Shown here one piece after another: positions 48,353-57,158 of a DNA stretch of 64,000 nt. Made by a program: the position numbers and the translations under genes. Numbering within the stretch: the stretch's first letter is position 1; each line of letters opens with the position of its first letter. The notes beneath the pieces were generated by a model that worked only from the letters and a program-made list of their open reading frames with translations, ran no database searches and was not told where the DNA came from. Source of the DNA: Mesoflavibacter profundi (GTDB taxonomy: Bacteria > Bacteroidota > Bacteroidia > Flavobacteriales > Flavobacteriaceae); contig NZ_CP061703.1 of assembly GCF_014764305.1 (NCBI RefSeq), forward strand, positions 1,766,800 through 1,830,799. Reading direction: 5' to 3'.

Positions 48353-51300
48353 ATGGCAAAAAAAGTTTTTCGAATTCATAATGAAGGCGCTCATAATACA
48401 GACTGGTTTACTTCAGATAAAATAAATGCCACATTAATAGACAATATAGTTACTGATGGTGGTGATGGCAAAAAATTACCAACTTCTATACCTAGTCCAT
48501 TTGCAAGAATAGATTTAGTTAGAACTGCGTTCAGTGCTATTGGAGCCAATGGTAATTTAGATGGTATAACAAGAAATGGCAAGGCTGTAGCTAGCGATAA
48601 TCACAAACTTGTTTCAGATGCTTTAGATATAGGTCAGTTATTTTTTAACTATGATAAACATCAAGATGATTTAAGTTTAATTGTATGGAATAAGGAAAAA
48701 GGGGTAAATACACTTTTAAGTTCAAATCAACATCAAAAGCATTTAGGAGAAACATTAAAGTTATTCTTTCAACAAGATAGTAATCAATATAATTTTAATG
48801 AATTTAATAATATATACATTTTACTTTATAGGCATAAAATTATTGGGGGAACTTCACCTAGGACACTCTTTTTTGCAGCACCAGATGCAATAGGGACAGA
48901 TATAAGATTTGGTCAAGATACAATGCTAGATGATATGCTTTTACCTCTCTACAGGAGAGATCCAAATTATATAAAATATTTAGTAGCACTTTCTAAAAGA
49001 CCTAATTTTAATATATATTTTCCTGAGTTTAATAGCTATATAAGAAAAACGATAGATAAATTATATAGTTATAATCCATCATTACATGGAGAATTAATGA
49101 ATCAAGATGCAACATCTTATTTAGATTCTCTTAAGCCAATACTATATAATAATAACTTAGGTCAACCTGTTGAAGTAATTCAAAGCTTACTATTAAAACA
49201 GTTTAAAAAAGACCCTTCACTAATAGAAAAAGCAAGTGATTTTACTATAAAATCCAGTAAAAACATTGATGAGCTTACACCTTTGGTTTTACCTGTAGAA
49301 ACCTTGAATTTACCATACATATATACAGAAGATAAATGGGATAGTAATACCAAAGTGCCATATCAAGATAGTAAGCCTTTAAATGAAAGGTTGTTACCAG
49401 ATCAGGGAGATAAGTATCCTTATCTAACAATGAACGATTTTTTAGAAAGCACAATTATAAAACTGCCTTACAGTATAGATGAATCAAAATTCTTAACCTT
49501 AGGAAACGGTCAGTTTTTAATTCCATTAAAACCTCTGTTCTTCAAGTATTTTTCTGTTAACGATCTTATTGATAAAAGCTTGTTAAAAATAAAGGAACTT
49601 GCGGGTAGTAGTGTTCAGGTAGAATTAAATATACCGATCAAACAAGGTTTTATTTCTTATACAAAGATTTATAATACACGTTCTAATGTGACAGATGCAG
49701 TTCAATTAGATAAAGGGGTAATTTTAGAAAAGTCACTTGCAATGTGTATTTATCCATTTAATAAAAGTAATGAGGTGAAACTTAATTATACCATTGGTTT
49801 AGCTGATATTTTCCCTAATAATTCAACTAAGTTATCAGTTAATTTATATAACGATACTTCTCAAAATCCTTTAAAACCTAAAAAAAACAAGGAGAGATCT
49901 GATCAACCATATATTACAAGTCAAACCATTTTAGATCAAAATTTTGATGCTATAGGTTTAAATGTAGGAGAAAGTCAGAACTACATTATACCTCTTTGGA
50001 ACAATTATACAATAACAGGAGGAGATGCATACAAATTCGCAATAGATTTCGGAACGACTAACACACATATAGAATATGCTATTGAGGGGCAAGGAAGTGC
50101 AAAAGCATTTGATATTTTAGATACTGAAGAGCAGATTGCTTTTTTATTACCAGCTTCAGCTTCTCGAAGAACAGATGCAGTTAGAGTAATAGATGATGGA
50201 GAATCACATTTAATGCAAGAAATAATACCTAAGCGAATAGGTAAAGATGAGATGGTAAAAATGCCATTCAGATCTGCACTACTTCAGAATACTAATGTTA
50301 ATTATGATTTAGCAACATTTGTATTTGCAAATGCTAATATAGGTTTTGAATATGAGAAAAAACCAATCAGACCATACCTTAAAACATTTACAAATTTAAA
50401 GTGGTCACATGAGTCTAATAATGATAAGCAAGTAAAACATTACATAGAAGAAATTTTAATGCTTTGTAAAAACAAAGTTCTTAAAAATAATGGTGATTTG
50501 GCTAAAACTAAAATTATATGGTTTTATCCTGTTAGTATGACAACAAACCATTTGAATAGGTTTAAAAGAATTTGGTCAGAGTCATTTAATGCCATATTTA
50601 ATATTAACGAAGAAAATTTAAGTAGTTTTCCAGAAAGTATTGCACCATTTTATCATTATAAGAAGGAAGAAGGTATTAGAACTGCAGCTAAACCTTCAAT
50701 ATCTATAGACATTGGAGGCGGAACAACTGATGTTATGGTCTATTTTGATGAGAAACCACAATTTATTACATCATTCAAGTTTGCTGGAAATGCCATTTTT
50801 GGTAATGGTTTTAATGGAAATATTAAGTCTAATGGTTTTGTACAAAAATATAAAGATGTATTTGAAAATGTTTTAAATCAAAACAAGCTTGTAGAGGAAG
50901 CAAATATTTTAAAAAGAATTTATGGAGATTATATGTCTTCTACAGATCTCATTAACTATCTGTTTTCTCTAAAAGAGAATAAGAATGTAGTTGAAAAACA
51001 TCTTGATTTAGATCTTAATAAACATCTTGCTAATGATGATGATTTTAAAATCATCTTTTTACTGTTTTATTCTTCAATAATTTATCATATCGCTGAAATG
51101 ATGAAGTTAAAAGGTGTTGATCAACCTAGAAACGTTGTTTTTAGTGGAACAGGATCAAAAACTTTAAAAATATTAGATGTAACATCTCAGCTTTCAAGCT
51201 TAACAAAAGTTTTTGAGGCAATTTTTAATAAAGTATATGGTAATGATTTAATTAATTTAGATGTGAAGTCTAAAGATAATCCTAAAGAAGTTACCTGTAA

Positions 51301-51724
51301 AGGTGGTTTTAGTATAGATAGTGATTTAGATGGTATTAAACATACAGATTTAATAGAGATTAATATAGGTAATGGAAATGCTCCAAAAATTCAATCTAAG
51401 TCTCGTTCTCAAAAAGAAGTTATTACCTATAAAGATCTAGATAAACAATATTTAGAAGGTGTAATTGAAAATGTTAATAGTTTCTATGATTTGTTTAATG
51501 ATCTTATCCATGAATTAGATTTTAGAGGAGAATTTGGATTATCTAATAAATCTATAGAATTATTTAATCAAATAAAATCTTACGATCAGCTTGATTACTT
51601 GATGCAAGGAGTAAAAGGATTGTCTGATGATTCTATACCTGAAGAGCCTGTTGCTCAAAGTTTATTCTTTTTTCCTTTAACCGGACTGTTGTATGGTTTA
51701 GCATCATCAATTAATCAATCATAA
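48353..51724 (+). CDS. large protein with actin/Hsp70-type ATPase domain
   Basis: A 1123-residue soluble protein. The C-terminal half contains the actin/Hsp70 ATPase fold: phosphate-1 DFGTTNT (565-571), phosphate-2 DIGGGTTDV (786-794) and adenosine-type text VVFSGTGSK (928-936). The N-terminal ~560 residues are unlike anything I know; they are beta- and Asn/Leu-rich. A DnaK-type substrate-binding domain is not seen. It lies 5 nt after the tubulin-like gene. It probably binds ATP and may drive assembly or remodelling of the other operon proteins; this is inference. Confidence 0.75.
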   Translation: MAKKVFRIHNEGAHNTDWFTSDKINATLIDNIVTDGGDGKKLPTSIPSPFARIDLVRTAFSAIGANGNLDGITRNGKAVASDNHKLVSDALDIGQLFFNYDKHQDDLSLIVWNKEKGVNTLLSSNQHQKHLGETLKLFFQQDSNQYNFNEFNNIYILLYRHKIIGGTSPRTLFFAAPDAIGTDIRFGQDTMLDDMLLPLYRRDPNYIKYLVALSKRPNFNIYFPEFNSYIRKTIDKLYSYNPSLHGELMNQDATSYLDSLKPILYNNNLGQPVEVIQSLLLKQFKKDPSLIEKASDFTIKSSKNIDELTPLVLPVETLNLPYIYTEDKWDSNTKVPYQDSKPLNERLLPDQGDKYPYLTMNDFLESTIIKLPYSIDESKFLTLGNGQFLIPLKPLFFKYFSVNDLIDKSLLKIKELAGSSVQVELNIPIKQGFISYTKIYNTRSNVTDAVQLDKGVILEKSLAMCIYPFNKSNEVKLNYTIGLADIFPNNSTKLSVNLYNDTSQNPLKPKKNKERSDQPYITSQTILDQNFDAIGLNVGESQNYIIPLWNNYTITGGDAYKFAIDFGTTNTHIEYAIEGQGSAKAFDILDTEEQIAFLLPASASRRTDAVRVIDDGESHLMQEIIPKRIGKDEMVKMPFRSALLQNTNVNYDLATFVFANANIGFEYEKKPIRPYLKTFTNLKWSHESNNDKQVKHYIEEILMLCKNKVLKNNGDLAKTKIIWFYPVSMTTNHLNRFKRIWSESFNAIFNINEENLSSFPESIAPFYHYKKEEGIRTAAKPSISIDIGGGTTDVMVYFDEKPQFITSFKFAGNAIFGNGFNGNIKSNGFVQKYKDVFENVLNQNKLVEEANILKRIYGDYMSSTDLINYLFSLKENKNVVEKHLDLDLNKHLANDDDFKIIFLLFYSSIIYHIAEMMKLKGVDQPRNVVFSGTGSKTLKILDVTSQLSSLTKVFEAIFNKVYGNDLINLDVKSKDNPKEVTCKGGFSIDSDLDGIKHTDLIEINIGNGNAPKIQSKSRSQKEVITYKDLDKQYLEGVIENVNSFYDLFNDLIHELDFRGEFGLSNKSIELFNQIKSYDQLDYLMQGVKGLSDDSIPEEPVAQSLFFFPLTGLLYGLASSINQS

Positions 51725-51728
51725 AAAG

Positions 51729-52475
51729 ATGAAGCTATCAATTTTTATTCAGGCTGAAATGGAAAGCCTAATACCAGAAGAACAAATAGAAAATGTAGAT
51801 GTTTTTTTTGATTCTAAAACTATAGCCTTAATAGTAATAACTATAGTGTTATTTATTATTGCATTAACCTTTTTTCAACAGCTAAAAAAAGCTAATTCAA
51901 GAATTAAAGAATTAAATCAAAAAACAAACTTTTCTTCATTTGAAAGTGCAAAACAAAGTCGTGATCAAGCTGAGATAGTTAGTCTTAGAGCTGAGATAGT
52001 TAGCCTTAGAGAAGAAAATGAAGAATTAAAAAGACAACTTACAGATAAAAAACAAATACCTAATACTGAGAGAGTAAATGTAATTGAAGAGATAAAGGAG
52101 GAGAAACAAGAATTATTAGAAGAAGGTCCAATTGTTCAAAATTTAATGATAGAAAAACCAGAGGTTCTATTCTTGCCCTCACCTTTTGAAGACAGTAAGT
52201 TTTCAGCAGAAGATGTCAGTAAGGAAAGGGCACCATTTTCTTTATATAAGATAAAGCTTAGCTCCTCAAAAGTTTCAGGTGAATTGACACTTTTGGAAGA
52301 TGCTGATTTATCAAGAGCTTTAAACTCACCAGATCATTATTTAGAAAAAGCATGTGTTTACGAAAATGCCTTTAATATTAATGCAACAAGCATTGAAGTC
52401 ATAGAAGAAGGTGAAGTTAAATTAGATAATCAAGATTGGTTGGTTATAAGTAAAGTTAAAATTAAGTTTATATAG
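51729..52475 (+). CDS. membrane-anchored coiled-coil protein
   Basis: A 248-residue protein with one membrane helix (~31-52, IALIVITIVLFIIALTFF), a coiled coil (~53-107) containing a tandem duplication AEIVSLR-AEIVSLR (81-94, also visible in the DNA), an acidic linker, and a C-terminal beta-rich domain (~165-248). Not recognised as a family. It may link the NTPases to the MotAB-like complex encoded next; this is inferred from position and shape. Confidence 0.68.
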   Translation: MKLSIFIQAEMESLIPEEQIENVDVFFDSKTIALIVITIVLFIIALTFFQQLKKANSRIKELNQKTNFSSFESAKQSRDQAEIVSLRAEIVSLREENEELKRQLTDKKQIPNTERVNVIEEIKEEKQELLEEGPIVQNLMIEKPEVLFLPSPFEDSKFSAEDVSKERAPFSLYKIKLSSSKVSGELTLLEDADLSRALNSPDHYLEKACVYENAFNINATSIEVIEEGEVKLDNQDWLVISKVKIKFI

Positions 52476-52477
52476 CT

Positions 52478-54088
52478 ATGATCCAAGTTCAAACAATTGA
52501 GTATATATTAATAACAGTATTGATTTTATTTCAGATATATCTTGGAATTAAATTATTTATAAAGATTTCGTCTTATAAATCAATATTTAATTTTATGCCT
52601 ACTATAGCTCAAAAACAAGTGTCTGTAGAGCTTTATAATGAAGGAGATGTTTCTAAAATACTCTCTGAAGAAGTAGTTGAAGATAAGTTGAGTACAGAAA
52701 TAGCTTATTTGAAAAATCACTCAACTAATTCTACTCTTTCTAATATATCAACAACAATTAATACTTATCTTATTAAAAATAAAGAAGCCTCTATAGATTT
52801 TCATATTCTTAAAGATATATCAGATAGGTATATAGAAATTGTTGAAGATGAAATAAATAATCGAATTCCTGCTCCTCTTTATATTGGGTTAGCAGCAACC
52901 ATGTTAGGTATTATTTTTGGGCTTTTCGCTATTAATTTTGACACATCTACTAATGAGAGTACTTCATTAGCTTTAGAAGCTATTAAACCATTGATAAATG
53001 GAGTTAAAGTAGCTATGGCTGCTTCTGTAACAGGTCTTGTTATAACAACATTGTTTTCTGTTAGTATTTTTAAAATCGCTAAATCTAAAGTAGAAGCAGG
53101 TAAAAATGAGTTTTTGTCTTTATTGCAATCAGAGCTTTTGCCAAAAATGAACAAATCAAAACTTCCAGAAGTTCAAACCTTGTCTAACAAATTAGATAAG
53201 TTTGCAAGAAGTACCACTGGTGTAGTCGCTCAATTAGGTAGTGTTGTTAAAAACTCTTCTCAAGCAATAAAAAGAGAACAAGATTTAATAGAACAAATAA
53301 AAGAACTTGATGTTAAAAAAGTAGCTTCAGTTAATTTAGACGTCTTTAATCAACTTCAAGGAATGATGGGCTCATTTCAAGAATTTGCAAAATATTACGA
53401 GCATTTAGATAAGTCTTTATTGAATACAACTAGCCTGTTAAGTAACTTACAAGTGTTCGTTGCAAATACACATAATATTAATGTAATATTAGAGGACATA
53501 AAAAGTACTGTTGCAAAAAGCAATCAATCAACAGAGTTTTTTAATACACATATAAAGTCTTTTGTTAATTATGAAGATGCTGTTAAAGAAGCTGTGGCAA
53601 ATACAGATTCTAAAATGTCTAAAGCTATAGAAGAATTAACAAGTTCTGCTCATAAACAATTTGAAGCCTATAATAGTGTTGTTTCAGAATACGACTCAAA
53701 GCTATCTACTGCTTTTAATAAGTCTATAGAGTCTTTTACAGAGGTAATGACAAAACAAGTTGTTAGAACTGAAGAGGCTTTTAATACTGCAAGACCTAAA
53801 TTTGAATTATTAAGCAAATTAAACAAGTTGGATGTAATTGAAGAGCGATTACAAAATTTAGAAAGTGGGTTAACACAAGTTATTTCTAATGGAAACAATT
53901 CAATTGTAAAAGCTATAGAGACTATTAATAATAAACCAATAAAAGTAGAATCAGAAACTAAAATTCCTGAATTAAAATTTCCTAATCCTAGTTTGTTTCA
54001 AAAACTAGCATCTTCACTTAGTGTATTAACATATGTTATCATAATTTCTGGAGCATGTTATTACATATATATAAATTTTATTAAATGA
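52478..54088 (+). CDS. MotA/TolQ/ExbB-like proton-channel protein with long tail
   Basis: A 536-residue protein. Membrane helices lie at ~7-27, ~133-152 and ~173-197, the last two forming the conserved core (LYIGLAATMLGIIFGLFAI; GVKVAMAASVTGLVITTLF) of MotA/TolQ/ExbB proteins and of ZorA. A long helical tail (~200-500) then extends into the cytoplasm, and a final membrane helix is at ~512-533. ZorA of Zorya also has a long tail, but a C-terminal membrane helix is not a feature I know from it. It overlaps the MotB-like gene by 4 nt (ATGA). Confidence 0.82.
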   Translation: MIQVQTIEYILITVLILFQIYLGIKLFIKISSYKSIFNFMPTIAQKQVSVELYNEGDVSKILSEEVVEDKLSTEIAYLKNHSTNSTLSNISTTINTYLIKNKEASIDFHILKDISDRYIEIVEDEINNRIPAPLYIGLAATMLGIIFGLFAINFDTSTNESTSLALEAIKPLINGVKVAMAASVTGLVITTLFSVSIFKIAKSKVEAGKNEFLSLLQSELLPKMNKSKLPEVQTLSNKLDKFARSTTGVVAQLGSVVKNSSQAIKREQDLIEQIKELDVKKVASVNLDVFNQLQGMMGSFQEFAKYYEHLDKSLLNTTSLLSNLQVFVANTHNINVILEDIKSTVAKSNQSTEFFNTHIKSFVNYEDAVKEAVANTDSKMSKAIEELTSSAHKQFEAYNSVVSEYDSKLSTAFNKSIESFTEVMTKQVVRTEEAFNTARPKFELLSKLNKLDVIEERLQNLESGLTQVISNGNNSIVKAIETINNKPIKVESETKIPELKFPNPSLFQKLASSLSVLTYVIIISGACYYIYINFIK

Positions 54089-54723
54089 AAAAAACCGGTT
54101 TTTTTTGGATAAGTTTTGCAGACTTAATGACTAGTTTGTTTTTTTTAATGCTTGTCTTGTATGTAGTGACTTTTGTTATACTTAAGGTAGAACAAGGAAA
54201 AATAATAGCTCAAAATGAGCAACTCAAAAAAATACTACAAATAGAGGAACAGTTCGAGCCATTACAAAACGATAAAGATTTTTCTTATTTAGATGATTGT
54301 GAGAAGTATGTAGCTAAAGAGCTAATTGGTATTGAAATTTTTGAGCCAGACAAAACAGAAATTTTAGATGTTCATAGAAAAACGGTAGTCCAAGTTGGGC
54401 ATAAAATAAACAAGTTTTTAAAAAATCTTAGAAAGCAAAATGCTCAGTTCAGTTACCTCTTAGTTATAGAAGGTAATATGGCTAACACCTGGGATAAAAA
54501 ATTTAGCTTAGATTCAGATTATGGATATTCTAAAAGTTTTGAACGAGCTATGTCTGTATATAAACTTTGGAATAAAGAAGGTATTAACTTTAGAGGTGGC
54601 AATGTTGAGGTATTAATTTGCGGAAGTGGGTTTAATGGGCTTTGTAGAGACTCTAAAGAAGAAAATAATAAAAGATTCTCAATTCAAATTATTCCTAAAA
54701 TAGAAAAGATAGATTATAAATGA
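54085..54723 (+). CDS. MotB/ZorB-like protein with OmpA peptidoglycan-binding domain
   Basis: A 212-residue protein with one membrane helix (8-33) carrying the ion-channel aspartate Asp13 in ISFADLMTSLFFLML, the sequence typical of MotB/ZorB. A short linker (~35-90) leads to an OmpA-like domain: LVIEGNM (in place of IxGHTD, near 134), SFERAMSVYKLW (with the Arg that binds peptidoglycan), and the C-terminal NNKRFSIQIIPK. With the preceding protein it should form an ion-driven stator anchored to the cell wall. It overlaps both neighbours by 4 nt. Confidence 0.85.
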   Translation: MKKTGFFWISFADLMTSLFFLMLVLYVVTFVILKVEQGKIIAQNEQLKKILQIEEQFEPLQNDKDFSYLDDCEKYVAKELIGIEIFEPDKTEILDVHRKTVVQVGHKINKFLKNLRKQNAQFSYLLVIEGNMANTWDKKFSLDSDYGYSKSFERAMSVYKLWNKEGINFRGGNVEVLICGSGFNGLCRDSKEENNKRFSIQIIPKIEKIDYK

Positions 54724-55457
54724 GAAACAAACATTTGTTAATAATACTTCTAGTCTTAAGTGTTTTTTTGAAGTCGTGTGTAGGTTGTTCAAACTCTGGA
54801 AGGTCTCAATTAATAGCTAAAGCTAGGGAAGAAGCGTCTAAGAAAGAAACAATACCAGAACCAAATACAATTGATAAAACTGTAAAACCTAAAGTTGTTA
54901 AGATAGAGGATATTGTAACACCTTCAGAAAAACAATCAATTAATAAAAATTTGGTTAAAGATAGAATACCAAAAGCGCAAGGTAACTTAATACAGGTTGA
55001 AGGACTTGTTTTAAAGGAGGTAATGGAATTAAATATAAAACTAAATTCTGGTATATCACAAGTAGAACAAATTCTAGCCATGCAAAAACATGTTAAAGCT
55101 AATTGGCATTATATTTTTGATCCTGAAACAGGAAAAGATACTTGGAGATCTGCAGAAGCAACCTTAGCATTAAAATATAAAGGTCAATACTCTGGAGATT
55201 GTGATGATTTTGCAATACTAATGGCTTCTATGGCTAGACAAATTGGACTAAGATCTCGTATGATAGGTGGGTTTGATAAAGAGGATGGTCATGCGTTTGC
55301 AGAATTCTTATTGCCTCAAGATCAAAAAGAACATTATGGTCTTTCCAAATTTGATACAAGAAAAGATAGTAGTGGTACCTGGGTAAGTTTAGATTGGTTT
55401 GAGGGCTATCAGCATAACAGGTTTTTAAAAGATATAAGAGTATATGAAAATATTTAA
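54720..55457 (+). CDS. transglutaminase-fold lipoprotein
   Basis: A 245-residue lipoprotein (lipobox LKSC, Cys20) with a transglutaminase-like cysteine-protease domain. The triad is Cys161 (SGDCDDFAIL), His191 (EDGHAFAEF) and Asp225 (WVSLDWF). Such domains cut or cross-link amides, or act on peptidoglycan peptides. The linker between Cys20 and the domain (~25-95) is charged and probably extended. It overlaps the MotB-like gene by 4 nt and the EEP gene by 14 nt. Activity is likely because all three residues are present. Confidence 0.85.
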   Translation: MRNKHLLIILLVLSVFLKSCVGCSNSGRSQLIAKAREEASKKETIPEPNTIDKTVKPKVVKIEDIVTPSEKQSINKNLVKDRIPKAQGNLIQVEGLVLKEVMELNIKLNSGISQVEQILAMQKHVKANWHYIFDPETGKDTWRSAEATLALKYKGQYSGDCDDFAILMASMARQIGLRSRMIGGFDKEDGHAFAEFLLPQDQKEHYGLSKFDTRKDSSGTWVSLDWFEGYQHNRFLKDIRVYENI

Positions 55458-56388
55458 AGGTTTATATTTTTTATTTTTTTTCTGTGCTATAAGTCTTGTT
55501 TTATCTTGCAAACCTAATTCAAAAGGTAATAAGTCAAGAAAAGTAATTCCAGAATTAGTTGTAGATTCTAAGGTTAAAGATTTTAATAGAGAGATTAAGT
55601 CTAATAGCAATACTTCTTTTGATTCTTTAAATCAAATTAAAATAATTAGTTGGAATATTAAAGATTTAGGTAGAACGAAATCTGATGATGAATTAAATCA
55701 AATTTCTAAGATTATAAATGTTGCAGATGTGGTCTTAATACAAGAAGTCGTTGGAAAAGATCCTGCAGGAGCTCAAGCTGTAGCAAAAATAGCTGATAAC
55801 TTAAATAGAATGGGTTTTAAATGGGATTATTCCATTAGCATGCCTACTCAAAGTCCTTCGTCTCATATGAGTGAACGTTATGCTTTTTTATGGAAAACAA
55901 ATGTTTTAAAATTAAAAAGCAAACCTTTTTTAGCCTCTAAATATAAAGATGTTATTTATAGAGAGCCTTATGTTGCTAATTTTCAAATTAAGAAAAATAA
56001 TAAAACATTTAGTGCTATAAATTATCATTCACGTAAGCATTATGATAAACCAGAAATAGAAATTGTATACTTAAAAAATATTATTGAAGATTTAGATAAT
56101 AATTCTATTATTATTGGAGGTGATTTTAACTTAAATGAAGAGCATGAAATTTGGGATCTTTTTTATAGTAATGGGTACTCAAATGCTTTAAAAAACACAA
56201 AGACCACAATAAAGCAAAAGTGTTCTTTTGGTAAATACTTAAGTCATTCTATAGACAATTTTTATTACACTAATATTAGTGTTTCAAAATCAAATTCTAT
56301 AGATATTGTAAAAGATTGTGACAATATTAACCAAAGCAGACAACTATCCGATCATCTACCTATATTCATGTTCTTTAGTGTTAATTAG
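55444..56388 (+). CDS. endonuclease/exonuclease/phosphatase (DNase-I-fold) lipoprotein
   Basis: A 314-residue lipoprotein (lipobox VLSC, Cys22) with a complete EEP domain: Asn71 in SWNIKDLG, Glu101 in LIQEV, His195 in NYHSRKH, Asp227 and Asn229 in GGDFNL, and the final Asp303-His304 in SDHLPIF. These are the metal and catalytic residues of DNase I-like nucleases. The lipid anchor places the nuclease outside the cytoplasm, in the periplasm or on the surface. It overlaps the transglutaminase-like gene by 14 nt. It is the likely effector of the operon if the operon is a defence system; this is inference. Confidence 0.88.
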   Translation: MKIFKGLYFLFFFCAISLVLSCKPNSKGNKSRKVIPELVVDSKVKDFNREIKSNSNTSFDSLNQIKIISWNIKDLGRTKSDDELNQISKIINVADVVLIQEVVGKDPAGAQAVAKIADNLNRMGFKWDYSISMPTQSPSSHMSERYAFLWKTNVLKLKSKPFLASKYKDVIYREPYVANFQIKKNNKTFSAINYHSRKHYDKPEIEIVYLKNIIEDLDNNSIIIGGDFNLNEEHEIWDLFYSNGYSNALKNTKTTIKQKCSFGKYLSHSIDNFYYTNISVSKSNSIDIVKDCDNINQSRQLSDHLPIFMFFSVN

Positions 56389-56402
56389 ATTATAAACATC
56401 AG

Positions 56403-56819
56403 ATGTTAACTAAACGCCTAACACGAAACATATTCCTCTTAATTTTTCCATTTTTAATAATGGTTTTTGTCAATGAAGTATATAGATTTAAGATTGCTGA
56501 TCCACCTTATCAGTTTAATGGCGTTAAGGCAATAAATTCAGATATTAAATATTCTGATAAATGTTCATGGGTTGCACATCAAAACACAAGTTATTGTAAG
56601 ACTCATCATGTAAAGTTTATAAAAAGATATTTAAATCAAACAGACATAATTTATTTTTCGATAATCCGATTGCTTCACGCTACAGGTGGATATAAAATGG
56701 CAAACATATTCTTTTTAGTGTTTTTGTTTCCTTTAATAATGTGGTTTTCATTAATAAAGATTTTGGATTATTATTTTTTGATTAAAAAGCTAAAAAAAAG
56801 AAATCTAAACAATGAATGA
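56403..56819 (+). CDS. two-helix membrane protein of the operon
   Basis: Unrecognised 138-residue protein with membrane helices at ~8-25 and ~98-125. The loop between them (~26-95) should be periplasmic and contains two cysteines (in SDKCSWVAHQ and SYCKTHH) that could form a disulfide, together with several His residues. A basic tail (KKLKKRN) follows the second helix. It overlaps the next gene by 8 nt. Confidence 0.62.
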   Translation: MLTKRLTRNIFLLIFPFLIMVFVNEVYRFKIADPPYQFNGVKAINSDIKYSDKCSWVAHQNTSYCKTHHVKFIKRYLNQTDIIYFSIIRLLHATGGYKMANIFFLVFLFPLIMWFSLIKILDYYFLIKKLKKRNLNNE

Positions 56820-57030
56820 TGAACTAGCCAACATAGTTATACAGTTATACATGTATTGCACAGATTTCACAATTAATCTGGCAAATCTTACAGGGACTTC
56901 GTATTACGAAGTAAATTTCTTTTTCTTTTGTGTACTTTATCCTTTATTGTTAATAATATTGCCTTTAACAGCAATAGTTTTAAGATATAGATTAAAACAT
57001 CTTCAGCGGAAAACAAATAGATATAATTAA
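56812..57030 (+). CDS. small single-helix membrane protein, last gene of the operon
   Basis: Unrecognised 72-residue protein with one strong membrane segment (~34-58, VNFFFFCVLYPLLLIILPLTAIVL) and a basic tail. Coupled to the previous gene by an 8-nt overlap, which makes it likely to be real despite its size. The operon ends here. Confidence 0.6.
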   Translation: MNDELANIVIQLYMYCTDFTINLANLTGTSYYEVNFFFFCVLYPLLLIILPLTAIVLRYRLKHLQRKTNRYN

Positions 57031-57035
57031 TTCCA

Positions 57036-57049
57036 TACGGGAATCCGTA
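57036..57049. promoter_or_regulatory. palindrome TACGG-N4-CCGTA after the 12-gene operon
   Basis: TACGG (57036-57040), GAAT, CCGTA (57045-57049) repeats the core of the palindrome at 44506-44519. It lies 6 nt after the operon and ~110 nt before hsdM. There is no T tract, so it is not a normal terminator. A shared operator or the footprint of insertion are both possible. Confidence 0.45.
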
Positions 57050-57158
57050 ATAATAACTTTAAAAAATACGATATATTTCTTTCCAAATAGTAAAGGCTTT
57101 AGTTATATTTATCCTATTGCTTTTTAAGCTAAAATTAAATTGAAATTATTTTAATTAA

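Noticed and set aside
44572-57030. Naming the operon a canonical Zorya system because of its MotAB-like pair
   Set aside because: No relative of ZorC, ZorD (helicase/nuclease) or ZorE (HNH) is present, and the extra tubulin-like, actin-like and lipoprotein genes are not part of Zorya as I know it.
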